NCBI RefSeq assembly: GCF_001625595.1
Contig: NZ_AUXT01000018.1
Span: 1 to 44,831 of the forward strand
Source of the DNA: Pseudoalteromonas luteoviolacea NCIMB 1942
Lineage (GTDB): Bacteria > Pseudomonadota > Gammaproteobacteria > Enterobacterales > Alteromonadaceae
Length of the DNA stretch: 44,831 nt
Reading direction: 5' to 3'
Position 1 is the first letter of the stretch. Each line of letters starts with the position of its first letter. The notes under the pieces are model-generated. The model searched no databases, was not told the DNA's origin, and was given only the letters and a program-made list of their open reading frames with translations. The position numbers and the translations under genes are program-made. Below, piece by piece: positions 1 through 8,342 of this stretch.

Positions 1-258
1 TCGGCATTAAGCGTTACGCTGACTTTTTTATATCTAAATGCGGCTAATCCTAGCTGGTAAGGCTTCCCCAAAGTCTGCCTGCTGGGTATACTGACTCGCT
101 TTTAATGCATAGTTAGTCAATATTTACTTTGCATGTAAGCAATTTGGGAACTGGCCACCCGTTCAAAGTGTGCGCTAATTTGGCTTCATGAAGCTGTATT
201 TACTCACCAATAATATTAAGGCCACAAAACACATTATGATTAAGTTTAGGAAGAAAAC
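1..258. other. Left-edge non-coding stretch
   Basis: No gene could be recognised here. One forward frame is open from base 1 to a TAA at 58-60, which could be the last 19 codons of a gene cut by the window edge, but an open run this short is expected by chance. The rest should carry the promoter and leader of the peptide transporter that starts at 259. The palindrome CTTCATGAAG lies at about 184-193. No convincing promoter was found. Confidence 0.3.
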
Positions 259-1695
259 ATGAATTCATTACCTAATCGAGGCGAGATCCTAGGTCACCCT
301 AAAGGCCTATTCTTGCTTTTCGGCACGGAAATGTGGGAGCGATTTGGCTACTACGGCATGCGTGCAATCTTAGTACTTTATCTAGTAGCGCAAGTACAAA
401 ATGGCGGTTTTGGTTGGACTAATGCAGACGCATTAAGCCTATATGGTACATTTACAATGGCTGTATACCTAACCCCTTTGTTCGGTGGTTGGCTAGCAGA
501 TAACGTACTCGGACAACGCAAAGCCATCATCATAGGTGGTATTCTCATGGCTGCAGGTCACTTTATTATGGGTATTCCTCATAGCATTGTTGCAGGCCAA
601 GAAGAAAACGTTTTTTATATTGGTTTAACCCTACTTTGTATTGGTAACGGTTTATTCAAGCCAAATATTTCTACTATGGTTGGTGATCTGTATGAAGAAG
701 GTGATAAGCGCCGTGACGGTGCATTTACTATCTTCTACATGGGTATCAACATGGGTGGTGCCCTAGGTCCACTAGTCGCAGGCTATGTCGCTGCTGTTAT
801 TAGCTGGCAGGCTGGTTTTGTTGCCGCTGGTATCGGTATGGTGATTTCAGTTGTCATGCAAATGCTTCTAAGTCAAAAATACTTAGGCGACATAGGTGTT
901 GTACCATCAGCTAAGCTCTCACAACAACAATCTGCATCAGGCACTAAAGAGCCGTTGACCAAAGTAGAAAAAGACAGAATCCGCGTAATCTTCACTATGT
1001 CTGTATTTAGTATCATCTTTTGGATGGGCTTTGAGCAGGCGGGCGGCTTAATGAACCTGTTTGCGAATGACTATACTAACCGCATGTTAATGGGCTTTGA
1101 AATCCCAGCTTCTTGGTTCCAGTCTTTAAACTCGCTCTTCATTATTATATTTGCTCCAATCGTCGCGATGATTTGGCTCAAGCTAGATAAAAAAGAGCCT
1201 AATTCACCAGTTAAATTCGCCATCGGCCTCGTATTTCTAGCACTTGGTTTCCTAACTATGATGCTAGCACTGATGACAGAAAGCGCAGAGCCAGGACAAA
1301 CATTACAAATTAGCATGATGTGGTTAGTACTATTTTACCTTTTCCACACGCTTGGTGAATTATGCTTGTCTCCAATTGGTCTTTCTATGGTAAGTAAATT
1401 AGCTCCGCTACGTCTTGCTTCTTTGCTTATGGGGATCTGGTTCCTATGTACTGCCATTGCCAACAAGATCGCAGGCTTTGTAGGTTCTTTCTTGGGCGAA
1501 GGTCAAGAAGCGATGAACAATGCGATGGGCATCTTCATCGGCTTAGGTGCAACCGCGTTACTATCAGCACTTGCTATGTACTTACTAAGCAACAAGCTTG
1601 TTGACTGGATGCATGGTGCAGAAGGTGATAACGAGCCACACACGCAAGAGCACTATCTAGAAAAAGAGCTTGAAGTGAGCGGTGAAAGACAATAA
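259..1695 (+). CDS. POT/PTR2-family proton-coupled di/tripeptide transporter
   Basis: The 478-residue polytopic inner-membrane protein belongs to the proton-dependent oligopeptide transporter (POT/PTR2) family, which imports di- and tripeptides with protons. The family signature ExxERFxYY is at residues 24-32 (E24, E27, R28, F29, Y31, Y32). The PTR2 motif with LTPLFGGWLAD follows, and a second conserved block, FYMGINMGG, lies near residue 165. Length and the many hydrophobic segments fit the bacterial DtpA/TppB-type members. The start is supported by AGGAAG just upstream. A strong terminator follows, so it is probably transcribed alone. Exact substrate range cannot be read from sequence. Confidence 0.93.
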   Translation: MNSLPNRGEILGHPKGLFLLFGTEMWERFGYYGMRAILVLYLVAQVQNGGFGWTNADALSLYGTFTMAVYLTPLFGGWLADNVLGQRKAIIIGGILMAAGHFIMGIPHSIVAGQEENVFYIGLTLLCIGNGLFKPNISTMVGDLYEEGDKRRDGAFTIFYMGINMGGALGPLVAGYVAAVISWQAGFVAAGIGMVISVVMQMLLSQKYLGDIGVVPSAKLSQQQSASGTKEPLTKVEKDRIRVIFTMSVFSIIFWMGFEQAGGLMNLFANDYTNRMLMGFEIPASWFQSLNSLFIIIFAPIVAMIWLKLDKKEPNSPVKFAIGLVFLALGFLTMMLALMTESAEPGQTLQISMMWLVLFYLFHTLGELCLSPIGLSMVSKLAPLRLASLLMGIWFLCTAIANKIAGFVGSFLGEGQEAMNNAMGIFIGLGATALLSALAMYLLSNKLVDWMHGAEGDNEPHTQEHYLEKELEVSGERQ

Positions 1696-1715
1696 ACCGC
1701 AAATAAAATTTACTA

Positions 1716-1745
1716 AAAGCCGCGCCATATAGCGCGGTTTTTTTA
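1716..1745 (+). terminator. Rho-independent terminator after the peptide transporter
   Basis: A CCGCGC/GCGCGG stem at 1720-1725 and 1732-1737, extended by A-T pairs, has a six-base loop and is followed by a run of seven T. It sits about 20 bases after the transporter stop. Confidence 0.88.
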
Positions 1746-2125
1746 TATTCACTCAAAAAAATGTATAGATAATTTTACACTGAACTGTGCTTTACGTAGA
1801 TATGAATCAAAGCTATTTGCAAACCTACATTTATTGAAAGATTTATACAAAACATTAAAAATATAATATATTCATAAAGTTAAACTTAAAAAAGAAATGC
1901 AAAGAACAGCTTTTTTGTGCAATTTTTCAGTGTAATTACACATTTTCAATCTAAAAAAATTGTCTGTTTTCGTTTTGTGTCTAAACGCCTGTAAACGTGC
2001 AGCTAAATTTACAAAATGCCGTTCAGCCAATTGGGCACCAAACCTTCCACTTTAGGCAAATTTGATTAATCATCCACTGCATAAATTACAACAAGCAATC
2101 CAGTGCTTAATGCAGGAGAATGACA
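1746..2125 (+). promoter_or_regulatory. AT-rich upstream region of hppD, no gene
   Basis: About 380 bases without a protein gene separate the transporter terminator from hppD. The stretch is AT-rich. It holds a perfect 12-base palindrome, GTGTAATTACAC, at 1930-1941 and the TGTAAA...TTTACA pair annotated separately. Both are operator-like and suggest that aromatic amino acid degradation is controlled here. No promoter hexamers could be assigned with confidence. Confidence 0.4.
1990..2013. promoter_or_regulatory. Possible TyrR/PhhR-like operator upstream of hppD
   Basis: TGTAAA at 1990-1995 and TTTACA at 2008-2013 form inverted half-sites identical to those of TyrR/PhhR boxes. They are separated by 12 bases, whereas the family consensus has 6. 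It may be two overlapping weak boxes or chance. TyrR-family control of tyrosine catabolism is established in other gammaproteobacteria; its use here is inference. Confidence 0.28.
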
Positions 2126-3172
2126 ATGAGTGAAGTAAATAATCCTCTTGGCCTTGTAGGTATCGAATTTACTGAATACGCAACCCCAGACACAGATTAC
2201 ATGGACAAAGTCTTTGCTGATTTTGGTTTCTCTAAACTTAAAAAGTTTAAAGGGAAAGACATCGTTCATTACAACCAAAACGATATCCATTTCTTACTAA
2301 ACAACGAGCGTGACGGTTTCTCAGCTGAGTTTGCTAAGTCACACGGCCCAGCTATTTGTTCGATGGGCTGGCGTGTAGAAGATGCAGCAAAAGCATTTGA
2401 AGTAGCCGTAGAGCGTGGTGCAAAACCAGCTACTGATTCTGCGAACAAAGACTTACCATATCCTGCTATCTACGGTATTGGTGACAGCCTAATTTACTTC
2501 ATCGATGTATTCGGTGATAAAGGCTCTATCTTCGAAAATGATTTTGAAGATTTAGCTGAACAGAACATTGTTGAAGACAAAGGCTTCCTTCGCATTGACC
2601 ACCTAACAAACAATGTTTACAAAGGTACAATGGAAAAGTGGGCTAACTTCTACAAAGGCGTATTTGGTTTTGAAGAGGTACGTTACTTCGACATCAAAGG
2701 TCAGAAGACTGCACTACTTTCATACGCGCTTAAGTCGCCTTGTGGTACTTTCTCGATTCCAATCAACGAAGGTAAAGACGACAACAACAACCAGATCGAT
2801 GAGTACCTAGATGAGTACAATGGTCCGGGCGTACAGCACCTAGCGTTCTTAACGAACGACCTTGTTGGTTCTCTAGACAAGCTAGACAAAACAAACATAG
2901 CGACTTTAGATATCGTTGATCACTACTACGATACAATTTTCGACCGTGTTCCTTGGGTTGCTGAAGATAAGCAAAAGATCAAAGAGCACCAGATCTTAGT
3001 AGATAGCCAAAGCGAAAACTGTTACCTACTACAGATCTTCACTAAGAACCTATTCGGTCCTATCTTCATTGAAATGATCCAGCGTGTAGACGATGGTGGT
3101 TTCGGTGAAGGTAACTTCCAGGCTCTATTCGAGTCAATCGAACGTGACCAAGAGCGTCGTGGTGTGATTTAA
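2126..3172 (+). CDS. hppD: 4-hydroxyphenylpyruvate dioxygenase
   Basis: This 348-residue cytosolic Fe(II) enzyme converts 4-hydroxyphenylpyruvate to homogentisate, the second step of tyrosine catabolism. The iron-binding triad expected for the family is present: H159 (RIDHLTNN), H238 (GVQHLAF) and E316 (FIEMIQR). The typical C-terminal GFGEGNF...ERDQ.RRG block is intact. Two ATGs compete, at 2120 and 2126. The second is chosen because AGGAG at 2114-2118 lies seven bases from it but only one base from the first. A terminator follows directly, so fahA downstream is probably a separate transcript or depends on read-through. Homogentisate dioxygenase (hmgA) is not in the window. Confidence 0.96.
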   Translation: MSEVNNPLGLVGIEFTEYATPDTDYMDKVFADFGFSKLKKFKGKDIVHYNQNDIHFLLNNERDGFSAEFAKSHGPAICSMGWRVEDAAKAFEVAVERGAKPATDSANKDLPYPAIYGIGDSLIYFIDVFGDKGSIFENDFEDLAEQNIVEDKGFLRIDHLTNNVYKGTMEKWANFYKGVFGFEEVRYFDIKGQKTALLSYALKSPCGTFSIPINEGKDDNNNQIDEYLDEYNGPGVQHLAFLTNDLVGSLDKLDKTNIATLDIVDHYYDTIFDRVPWVAEDKQKIKEHQILVDSQSENCYLLQIFTKNLFGPIFIEMIQRVDDGGFGEGNFQALFESIERDQERRGVI

Positions 3173-3196
3173 TCACTTACCAGTTAATACAAAATA

Positions 3197-3222
3197 AAAA
3201 GCAGCTTTTCTAAGCTGCTTTT
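3197..3222 (+). terminator. Rho-independent terminator after hppD
   Basis: An 11 bp stem, AAAAGCAGCTT/AAGCTGCTTTT, closes a four-base loop and ends in T residues, 24 bases after the hppD stop. Confidence 0.85.
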
Positions 3223-3305
3223 GCTATTTAAACTTGGCCATATTCTGGCGAAAGCACAAATTAAAATGCATAGTCATATGCAGTTTGTATAAAAAAGGAA
3301 AGACC

Positions 3306-4619
3306 ATGTCTTTTATCAATGAAACACACGATATAAATTTAAAAAGCTGGGTAGCAAGCGCAAACCAAGCGGGTACTGATTTCCCTATTCAAAACTTACC
3401 TTTTGCGTCATTTCGTCGTAAAGGAAGCAGCGAAGAGTTCCGCGGCGGTGTTGCAATTGGCGATCAAGTATTAGATCTTGGTGCTGTAGCTGCTGCAAAT
3501 ATCTTTGACGGCGTTGCACAAGAAGCGGCTGAAGCAGCAAATGCACAAGCACTTAATGAATTTATGGGCCTTGGTAAAGCACATTGGTCAGGTCTACGCC
3601 TTGCACTTTCTCGTGTATTGCGTGAAGGCTCTGAGCACCAAAGTACGCTTGAAAGTGCACTTGTAGCACAAAATGACGTTGAATATGCATTACCATGTCA
3701 TATTGGCGACTACACAGATTTCTATACTTCAATCTATCACGCGACTGCGGTAGGTAGTTTGTTCCGTCCAGATAACCCTCTTCTACCTAACTATAAGTGG
3801 GTACCAATCGGTTACCACGGCCGTGCATCATCTATCGATGTTTCTGGTCAAACTTTCCCTCGTCCAAAAGGTCAGACTAAAGCGCCTGACGCAGAAACAC
3901 CTTCTTTTGGTCCTTGTAAGCGCCTTGACTATGAATTAGAGCTTGGTATTTATCTAGGTAAAGGTAACGAGCTTGGCGATACAATTGGTATTGAAGACGC
4001 CGAAGATCACGTATTTGGTTTCTGTCTATTCAATGACTGGTCAGCACGTGACTTACAAGCTTGGGAATACCAGCCACTAGGTCCATTCCTTGCTAAAAAC
4101 TTTGCATCAACAGTATCTCCTTGGATTGTTACAACAGAAGCGCTTGCACCTTACCGCACTGCATGGCATCGCGATGAGAACGATCCTCAGCCTATGAGCT
4201 ACCTTGAGTCTGCACAAAACCGTGAAGCTGGTGCATTTGATATTCAGATGGATGTACTTATCGAAACTGATAAGATGCGCAGCGAAAATGCAGTACCTAG
4301 TCGGGTATCTGAGTCAAGCTTTAAGCATAGCTATTGGACAGTCGCACAAATGGTCACGCACCACACCGTGAATGGCTGTAACTTCCTACCAGGCGACATG
4401 TTAGGATCTGGCACACAGTCAGGTCCTGAGCATGAAGAAGCAGGTTCACTACTTGAGCTTTCTCGTGGTGGTAAAGAGTCAATCACTTTAAGCAATGGCG
4501 AAGAGCGTAAATTCCTTGAAGATGGTGACAAGGTTATCATGCGAGGCTGGTGTGAAGCTGATGGCTTCAACCGTATTGGCTTCGGCTCTGTAGAAGGCAC
4601 CGTGCTTCCAGCAAAATAA
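3306..4619 (+). CDS. fahA: Fumarylacetoacetase
   Basis: The 437-residue enzyme hydrolyses fumarylacetoacetate to fumarate and acetoacetate, the final step of tyrosine degradation. The N-terminal FAH domain (FASFRRKG) and the catalytic C-terminal domain are complete. Conserved metal and substrate residues are visible in DYTDFYTSIYHA, YHGRASS, ELELGIYLG and FNDWSARDLQAWEYQPLG. The reading frame extends upstream to 3234, but those codons do not resemble the family; the ATG at 3306 follows AGGAAAG and gives the usual length. Together with hppD it brackets the pathway, but the intermediate genes hmgA and maiA are absent between them. Confidence 0.95.
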   Translation: MSFINETHDINLKSWVASANQAGTDFPIQNLPFASFRRKGSSEEFRGGVAIGDQVLDLGAVAAANIFDGVAQEAAEAANAQALNEFMGLGKAHWSGLRLALSRVLREGSEHQSTLESALVAQNDVEYALPCHIGDYTDFYTSIYHATAVGSLFRPDNPLLPNYKWVPIGYHGRASSIDVSGQTFPRPKGQTKAPDAETPSFGPCKRLDYELELGIYLGKGNELGDTIGIEDAEDHVFGFCLFNDWSARDLQAWEYQPLGPFLAKNFASTVSPWIVTTEALAPYRTAWHRDENDPQPMSYLESAQNREAGAFDIQMDVLIETDKMRSENAVPSRVSESSFKHSYWTVAQMVTHHTVNGCNFLPGDMLGSGTQSGPEHEEAGSLLELSRGGKESITLSNGEERKFLEDGDKVIMRGWCEADGFNRIGFGSVEGTVLPAK

Positions 4620-4645
4620 TTGAATATTATAATTCTATTTAAATC

Positions 4646-4674
4646 AAAGGCGTGCATAAACACGTCTTTTTTTT
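4646..4674 (+). terminator. Rho-independent terminator after fahA
   Basis: An AGGCGTG/CACGTCT stem with one G-T wobble and a CATAAA loop is followed by eight T, about 30 bases after the fahA stop. Confidence 0.82.
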
Positions 4675-4741
4675 GTATTTTTATACTGGCTTTTTGTATA
4701 AAAATTGTTAGAGTTAAGCGTTATCTAAATTTTTGAGTGTT

Positions 4742-5842
4742 ATGTTAAGCGTTATCAAAAGCCTAATGGTTCAGCTATTTCAACCTAAACAACTAATGTT
4801 GCGTCAAAACGGCAAAGTGTCACTGGTGACTGTGCCAACTTGGCTACAAATCACTTTAACAATAAGTGTTTTTGCAACTTTGGTTTGGCTCGGTTTCGCA
4901 ACTGCTCAATATTTCAAGCAAAAACATGGCATATCACAGTTAAACGAATCAGTTGCCTTACGTGAGCAGGATTGGCAATCGCAAAAAGCTGCATTAGAAG
5001 CCAAACTCGCACAACAAAATACCCGCATCGCACAGCTAGATGCTCAGCACTCTGTATTAAATGAACTTATGGCTTCTTTGCCAAGTACAATAACCGAAGA
5101 ATCTGGGGTTGAATTAGAAGTGCAAGCTGAGCAACCTGAAGCCGAACAACCTATCGAAGCAGAGCATACACACGATGGTGATTTTCATCACCATGCTGTT
5201 GAGCTTGATGACGCTCAAACTAAGTTACTTAATCAGCTACATGGGCTTATTTCTAGACGTAATGAAGTATTAATTGCCAGTATGCAAGAGGCAGGAATTC
5301 AAGCACGGACGTCGACGCAGGCCCAAGGTGGTCCATATCATCAAGTGCAAGGCAGGCTGTTACCACAGGCCTACTTACAGGCGATCGATAGCTCGGTAAA
5401 GCTTAACCAGCTGGAAAACTTGGTTCAAACACTTCCACAAAGCATGCCGGTAAAAGAAGACAAGTATTATATCTCTAGTGCCTTTGGTTACAGAAAAGAT
5501 CCAATAACAGGCAGGCGCGCTTATCATAAAGGGGTAGATTTAGCTGGTTGGCATAAAACTCAGATAATCGCCCCTGCTGACGGAACTGTGACTCGAGCCG
5601 GGAAAAATGGCGGCTATGGCAAGTTTATTGAAATACAACACGCCAATGGCGTCACGACCCGTTATGGTCATTTACACACCATAAAAGTTAAAAAAGGACA
5701 GCTGATTAAACAATCTGATGTCATTGCATTAATGGGCAGTACAGGAAGAAGTACCAGTACACACTTGCACTATGAGGTATTACAGGATAAAAAGCATATT
5801 AACCCCGTTAAACTTGCAAGAGTACTGGAACGTGTTCAATAA
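4742..5842 (+). CDS. Membrane-anchored M23-family murein peptidase (LytM/DipM-like)
   Basis: The protein of about 366 residues has a single N-terminal membrane segment at roughly residues 35-55, a coiled-coil stretch to about 115, an acidic and histidine-rich linker (HTHDGDFHHH), and a C-terminal M23 metallopeptidase domain. Zinc ligands of the family are present in HKGVDLAG (His and Asp) and in HLHYEV, and YGHLH is also intact, so an active endopeptidase is expected in the periplasm, cutting peptidoglycan cross-links. A TTG at 4733 is an alternative start; the ATG at 4742 is preferred, but the ribosome site is weak. Its 3' end overlaps the bactofilin gene by 11 bases, a pairing known from cell-shape systems. 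Confidence 0.88.
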   Translation: MLSVIKSLMVQLFQPKQLMLRQNGKVSLVTVPTWLQITLTISVFATLVWLGFATAQYFKQKHGISQLNESVALREQDWQSQKAALEAKLAQQNTRIAQLDAQHSVLNELMASLPSTITEESGVELEVQAEQPEAEQPIEAEHTHDGDFHHHAVELDDAQTKLLNQLHGLISRRNEVLIASMQEAGIQARTSTQAQGGPYHQVQGRLLPQAYLQAIDSSVKLNQLENLVQTLPQSMPVKEDKYYISSAFGYRKDPITGRRAYHKGVDLAGWHKTQIIAPADGTVTRAGKNGGYGKFIEIQHANGVTTRYGHLHTIKVKKGQLIKQSDVIALMGSTGRSTSTHLHYEVLQDKKHINPVKLARVLERVQ

Positions 5843-6218
5843 ACTTAAAAACAATAAATCCACTGCGCCTTATGTCGCAATGATCTCCCCCAACACCCAA
5901 GTCATTGGTGATCTCAAATGTGATGGTGAAATCCAAGTCGATGGCATCATTACTGGCAACTTAGAAGTTGAACACTTGGTGATCGGCGAGCACGGCACGA
6001 TAGAAGGCAATATCACTGCAACGCAAGTAGAAGTCAAAGGCACTGTAAATGGCTGTATCACAGCTCAGAAAGTGCGTTTAGAGCCTTCTGCCAAAGTCCA
6101 TGGCGATATCATACATGATACGCTCAGTATCGAAGCTGGCGCGCATATTGAAGGCCAGTTAAAGCACAACACTGACCTGTCAAATGTCACCCCGATTGAG
6201 ACGCAAGAGCAAGCTTAG
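5832..6218 (+). CDS. Bactofilin (polymer-forming cytoskeletal protein)
   Basis: The 128-residue bactofilin/CcmA-family protein forms filaments that organise local cell-wall synthesis. The core is a right-handed beta-helix built from short repeats, seen as TQVIGDLKCDGEIQVDGIIT, then further V-G-I/V-E-G-like rungs. The open frame reaches back to 5772, inside the peptidase gene. The GTG at 5832 is chosen because it gives the family N-terminus MFNKLKNNKS and the usual length. It overlaps the M23 gene by 11 bases, indicating translational coupling. Paired M23 peptidase and bactofilin genes control curvature or stalk formation in other bacteria; the same role here is inference. Confidence 0.9.
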   Translation: MFNKLKNNKSTAPYVAMISPNTQVIGDLKCDGEIQVDGIITGNLEVEHLVIGEHGTIEGNITATQVEVKGTVNGCITAQKVRLEPSAKVHGDIIHDTLSIEAGAHIEGQLKHNTDLSNVTPIETQEQA

Positions 6219-6682
6219 CTTTTTTCCGTAATATACATAGTGATGTCGGCGTGAAATACTTTGACGCCTTCATTATTAAACACCTCAACAGGCACGATGA
6301 GATCCTCTTTGTCTTTCCATTCACGAGGCATTGGGATTTGTGCCTGCGCTTTTAAATCCGAGTCCGCTTTTTTCAGATACTGCACTGTCATCCCTTTAGG
6401 GATCCACCTATGTGTATGGTTTGGTACCGTTGCATCGGTCACCACACCTGCACATAATTCCGCAAGGTTACATTGTGCAATTGCATGCACAGTCCCTATA
6501 TGATTGTGAACTGCGCGGCGATTTGGCATTTCAGCGCAAATACGACCACAGCTTAAGTGCGTCACCTTTGGCTTTATGGTGGCAAAGTAAGGCGCTCTTT
6601 TACATATTGCTTTACTGAATAACCAATTACCAAAAGGGAGCCACTTAAATTTTTTATATGTTTTTAACAGTGAGCTAGCCAT
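6215..6682 (-). CDS. DUF4442 hotdog-fold protein, thioesterase-like
   Basis: The 155-residue protein resembles the DUF4442 group of single-hotdog-fold proteins, which includes likely acyl-CoA thioesterases or acyltransferase partners. The fold-typical segment N.IGTVHAIAQCNLAE, an HNH-like pocket turn followed by the hotdog helix, is present. The frame is open to 6718, but the ATG at 6682 is preferred because AGGAT precedes it. Substrate is unknown. Its stop codon overlaps the bactofilin stop on the other strand by four bases, so the two genes converge tail to tail with no spacer. Confidence 0.72.
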   Translation of the reverse strand: MASSLLKTYKKFKWLPFGNWLFSKAICKRAPYFATIKPKVTHLSCGRICAEMPNRRAVHNHIGTVHAIAQCNLAELCAGVVTDATVPNHTHRWIPKGMTVQYLKKADSDLKAQAQIPMPREWKDKEDLIVPVEVFNNEGVKVFHADITMYITEKS

Positions 6683-6913
6683 ACGTATCCTGCATAGTGT
6701 TTTAGAACAACCTAACACATCAGACCAGTTAAAACTAGCGCCAGACAGTATGTTTTGATTTGCAATATCAGCGCCCTCTCACCTATGTCTATTTCATTAG
6801 GGACAAGATAACTTCGATAATTTCTAACAATGAATAAATTATTTCCTGATTTCGGCGTTTTGTCCTGTCTTTTTGTTGGATGCGCAATACAATAGCGTCG
6901 AAAAGGAGACACT

Positions 6914-8092
6914 ATGCAACACCGTACCAGCAAATCTTTAATTTTTATTCTCGCCCTGCTTGTCATTTTTTGCCCGCTAGGCATCGATTTATATCTGCCC
7001 GCTTTTGTCGATATGCAAAAGGCGTTGTCCGTTAGTGAAGCTAAAATACAACAAACCGTCAGCGTATATATGCTGGCTGTCGGCCTAGGGCAATTAATTG
7101 CTGGCCCGCTTGCAGACAAATATGGCCGAAAGCCCATTGCGATCAGTGGTATCACCCTGTTCACCTTTGGTGCTGTTTTAGCGACACTTGCACAAACTTG
7201 GGAATGGATCATGATAGCTAGAATACTGCAAGGCCTAGGTGCATGTGCTACATTTGTTAGTGCGTTTGCTATTGTGAGAGACAGCTTTGGTCACAGGGGT
7301 AGCGGCCAGATGATTACTTATCTCAATGGTATTGTTTGCTTTATTCCTGCGCTCGCCCCTATTTTCGGCGCTTGGTTAACAGTCGAATTTAGCTGGCGAA
7401 GTAACTTTGCTTTTTTAAGCATCTTTGCGATTTTAGGTTTGATAGTTATTTTTCTAATGTTTAGAGAAACCAAACCTGAAGAGTCAATTTACCAAGGTCA
7501 CATATTAGATTTTCGCCGATTTAAACCTATGTTGAGCAGCTCTAAGTTTATGTTTAATGCATCCATCACCATGGTTTGCATGTCTGCGATGTTAGTTTTC
7601 GTCGTTGGCGCACCAGGCTGGATCATGTCTCATTTGAATATGCCTATGTCCGATTTTACTTTATGGTTTGCCATAAATGCCGCGATAAGTATTATATCGA
7701 GCTTTATTGCCCCACAGTTTATCAAGCGTAATAGCCGCAGAGCACTACAATTTGGACTCACTTTATTCTGCGGTGCTGGTGTCATTAGTTTTGCCTTGCC
7801 TCAAACAGATGTCATCACCTACATGTTGCCTATGTATGTGGCGTCCATAGGGTTTGCATTTACCTTAGGGGCCGCTGCTGGTAATGCCCTAGCTGAATTT
7901 CCAAAACAAGCCGGAACCGCATCTGCACTGATTGGCTTAATGCAAATGAGTGGTGCAGGACTGCTAGCCGTTGTAACACAACCTTTGGGTATAATTGCAC
8001 CTTGGCAGCTGGCGCTACATCTAATTATGGCGATTCCGTTTCTACTGTTGCTGTTTTCTAGATATCGCTACACATTGCATAGCACGGCTTAA
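6914..8092 (+). CDS. Bcr/CflA-family MFS drug efflux transporter
   Basis: This 392-residue, 12-helix major facilitator is expected to export small molecules in exchange for protons. The motif-A loop GPLADKYGRKPI lies between helices 2 and 3 (about residues 63-74), and the Bcr/CflA-typical N-terminus CPLGIDLYLPAF is present. A proline/glycine antiporter segment, IPALAPIFGAWL, appears in helix 5. The start is supported by AGGAGA at 6903-6908. The substrate cannot be predicted; relatives handle bicyclomycin, chloramphenicol or sulfonamides, or export amino acids. Confidence 0.9.
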   Translation: MQHRTSKSLIFILALLVIFCPLGIDLYLPAFVDMQKALSVSEAKIQQTVSVYMLAVGLGQLIAGPLADKYGRKPIAISGITLFTFGAVLATLAQTWEWIMIARILQGLGACATFVSAFAIVRDSFGHRGSGQMITYLNGIVCFIPALAPIFGAWLTVEFSWRSNFAFLSIFAILGLIVIFLMFRETKPEESIYQGHILDFRRFKPMLSSSKFMFNASITMVCMSAMLVFVVGAPGWIMSHLNMPMSDFTLWFAINAAISIISSFIAPQFIKRNSRRALQFGLTLFCGAGVISFALPQTDVITYMLPMYVASIGFAFTLGAAAGNALAEFPKQAGTASALIGLMQMSGAGLLAVVTQPLGIIAPWQLALHLIMAIPFLLLLFSRYRYTLHSTA

Positions 8093-8234
8093 TATAAATA
8101 ACCCTAATAAGTCGTAAAAATGTCACATTGTAGAGGCATACTGTACCACAGTAACTTACAAGCTGTTGTTTATAAGACACTAGACTTCTTTTAGCATTAT
8201 TTAAACAGATATACTCAAGATCCCCCAACCTTGA

Positions 8235-8263
8235 TATGCGGGCTTAGCGGCCCGCATAATTTT
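8235..8263 (+). terminator. Strong hairpin terminator upstream of the LysE gene
   Basis: A perfect 9 bp stem, TATGCGGGC/GCCCGCATA, at 8235-8243 and 8250-8258 has a TTAGCG loop and is followed by ATTTTTAT. It lies about 140 bases beyond the efflux gene stop. It may end that transcript or a small RNA encoded in between. Confidence 0.78.
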
Positions 8264-8342
8264 TATAAATTTTAATAAAACATTTTCAATTTTTTTTTAA
8301 CACATTAAACTAGCCCTGAAGTTAGAAAAAGAACAATCCTCT

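Noticed and set aside
3234..3305. Extended N-terminus for fumarylacetoacetase
   Set aside because: The extra 24 residues overlap the spacer after the hppD terminator, do not resemble the family, and a good ribosome site precedes the ATG at 3306.
6712..7212. Minus-strand frame of 166 codons opposite the Bcr/CflA gene start
   Set aside because: It is the antisense shadow of a clear transporter gene and has a cysteine-rich, incoherent composition.
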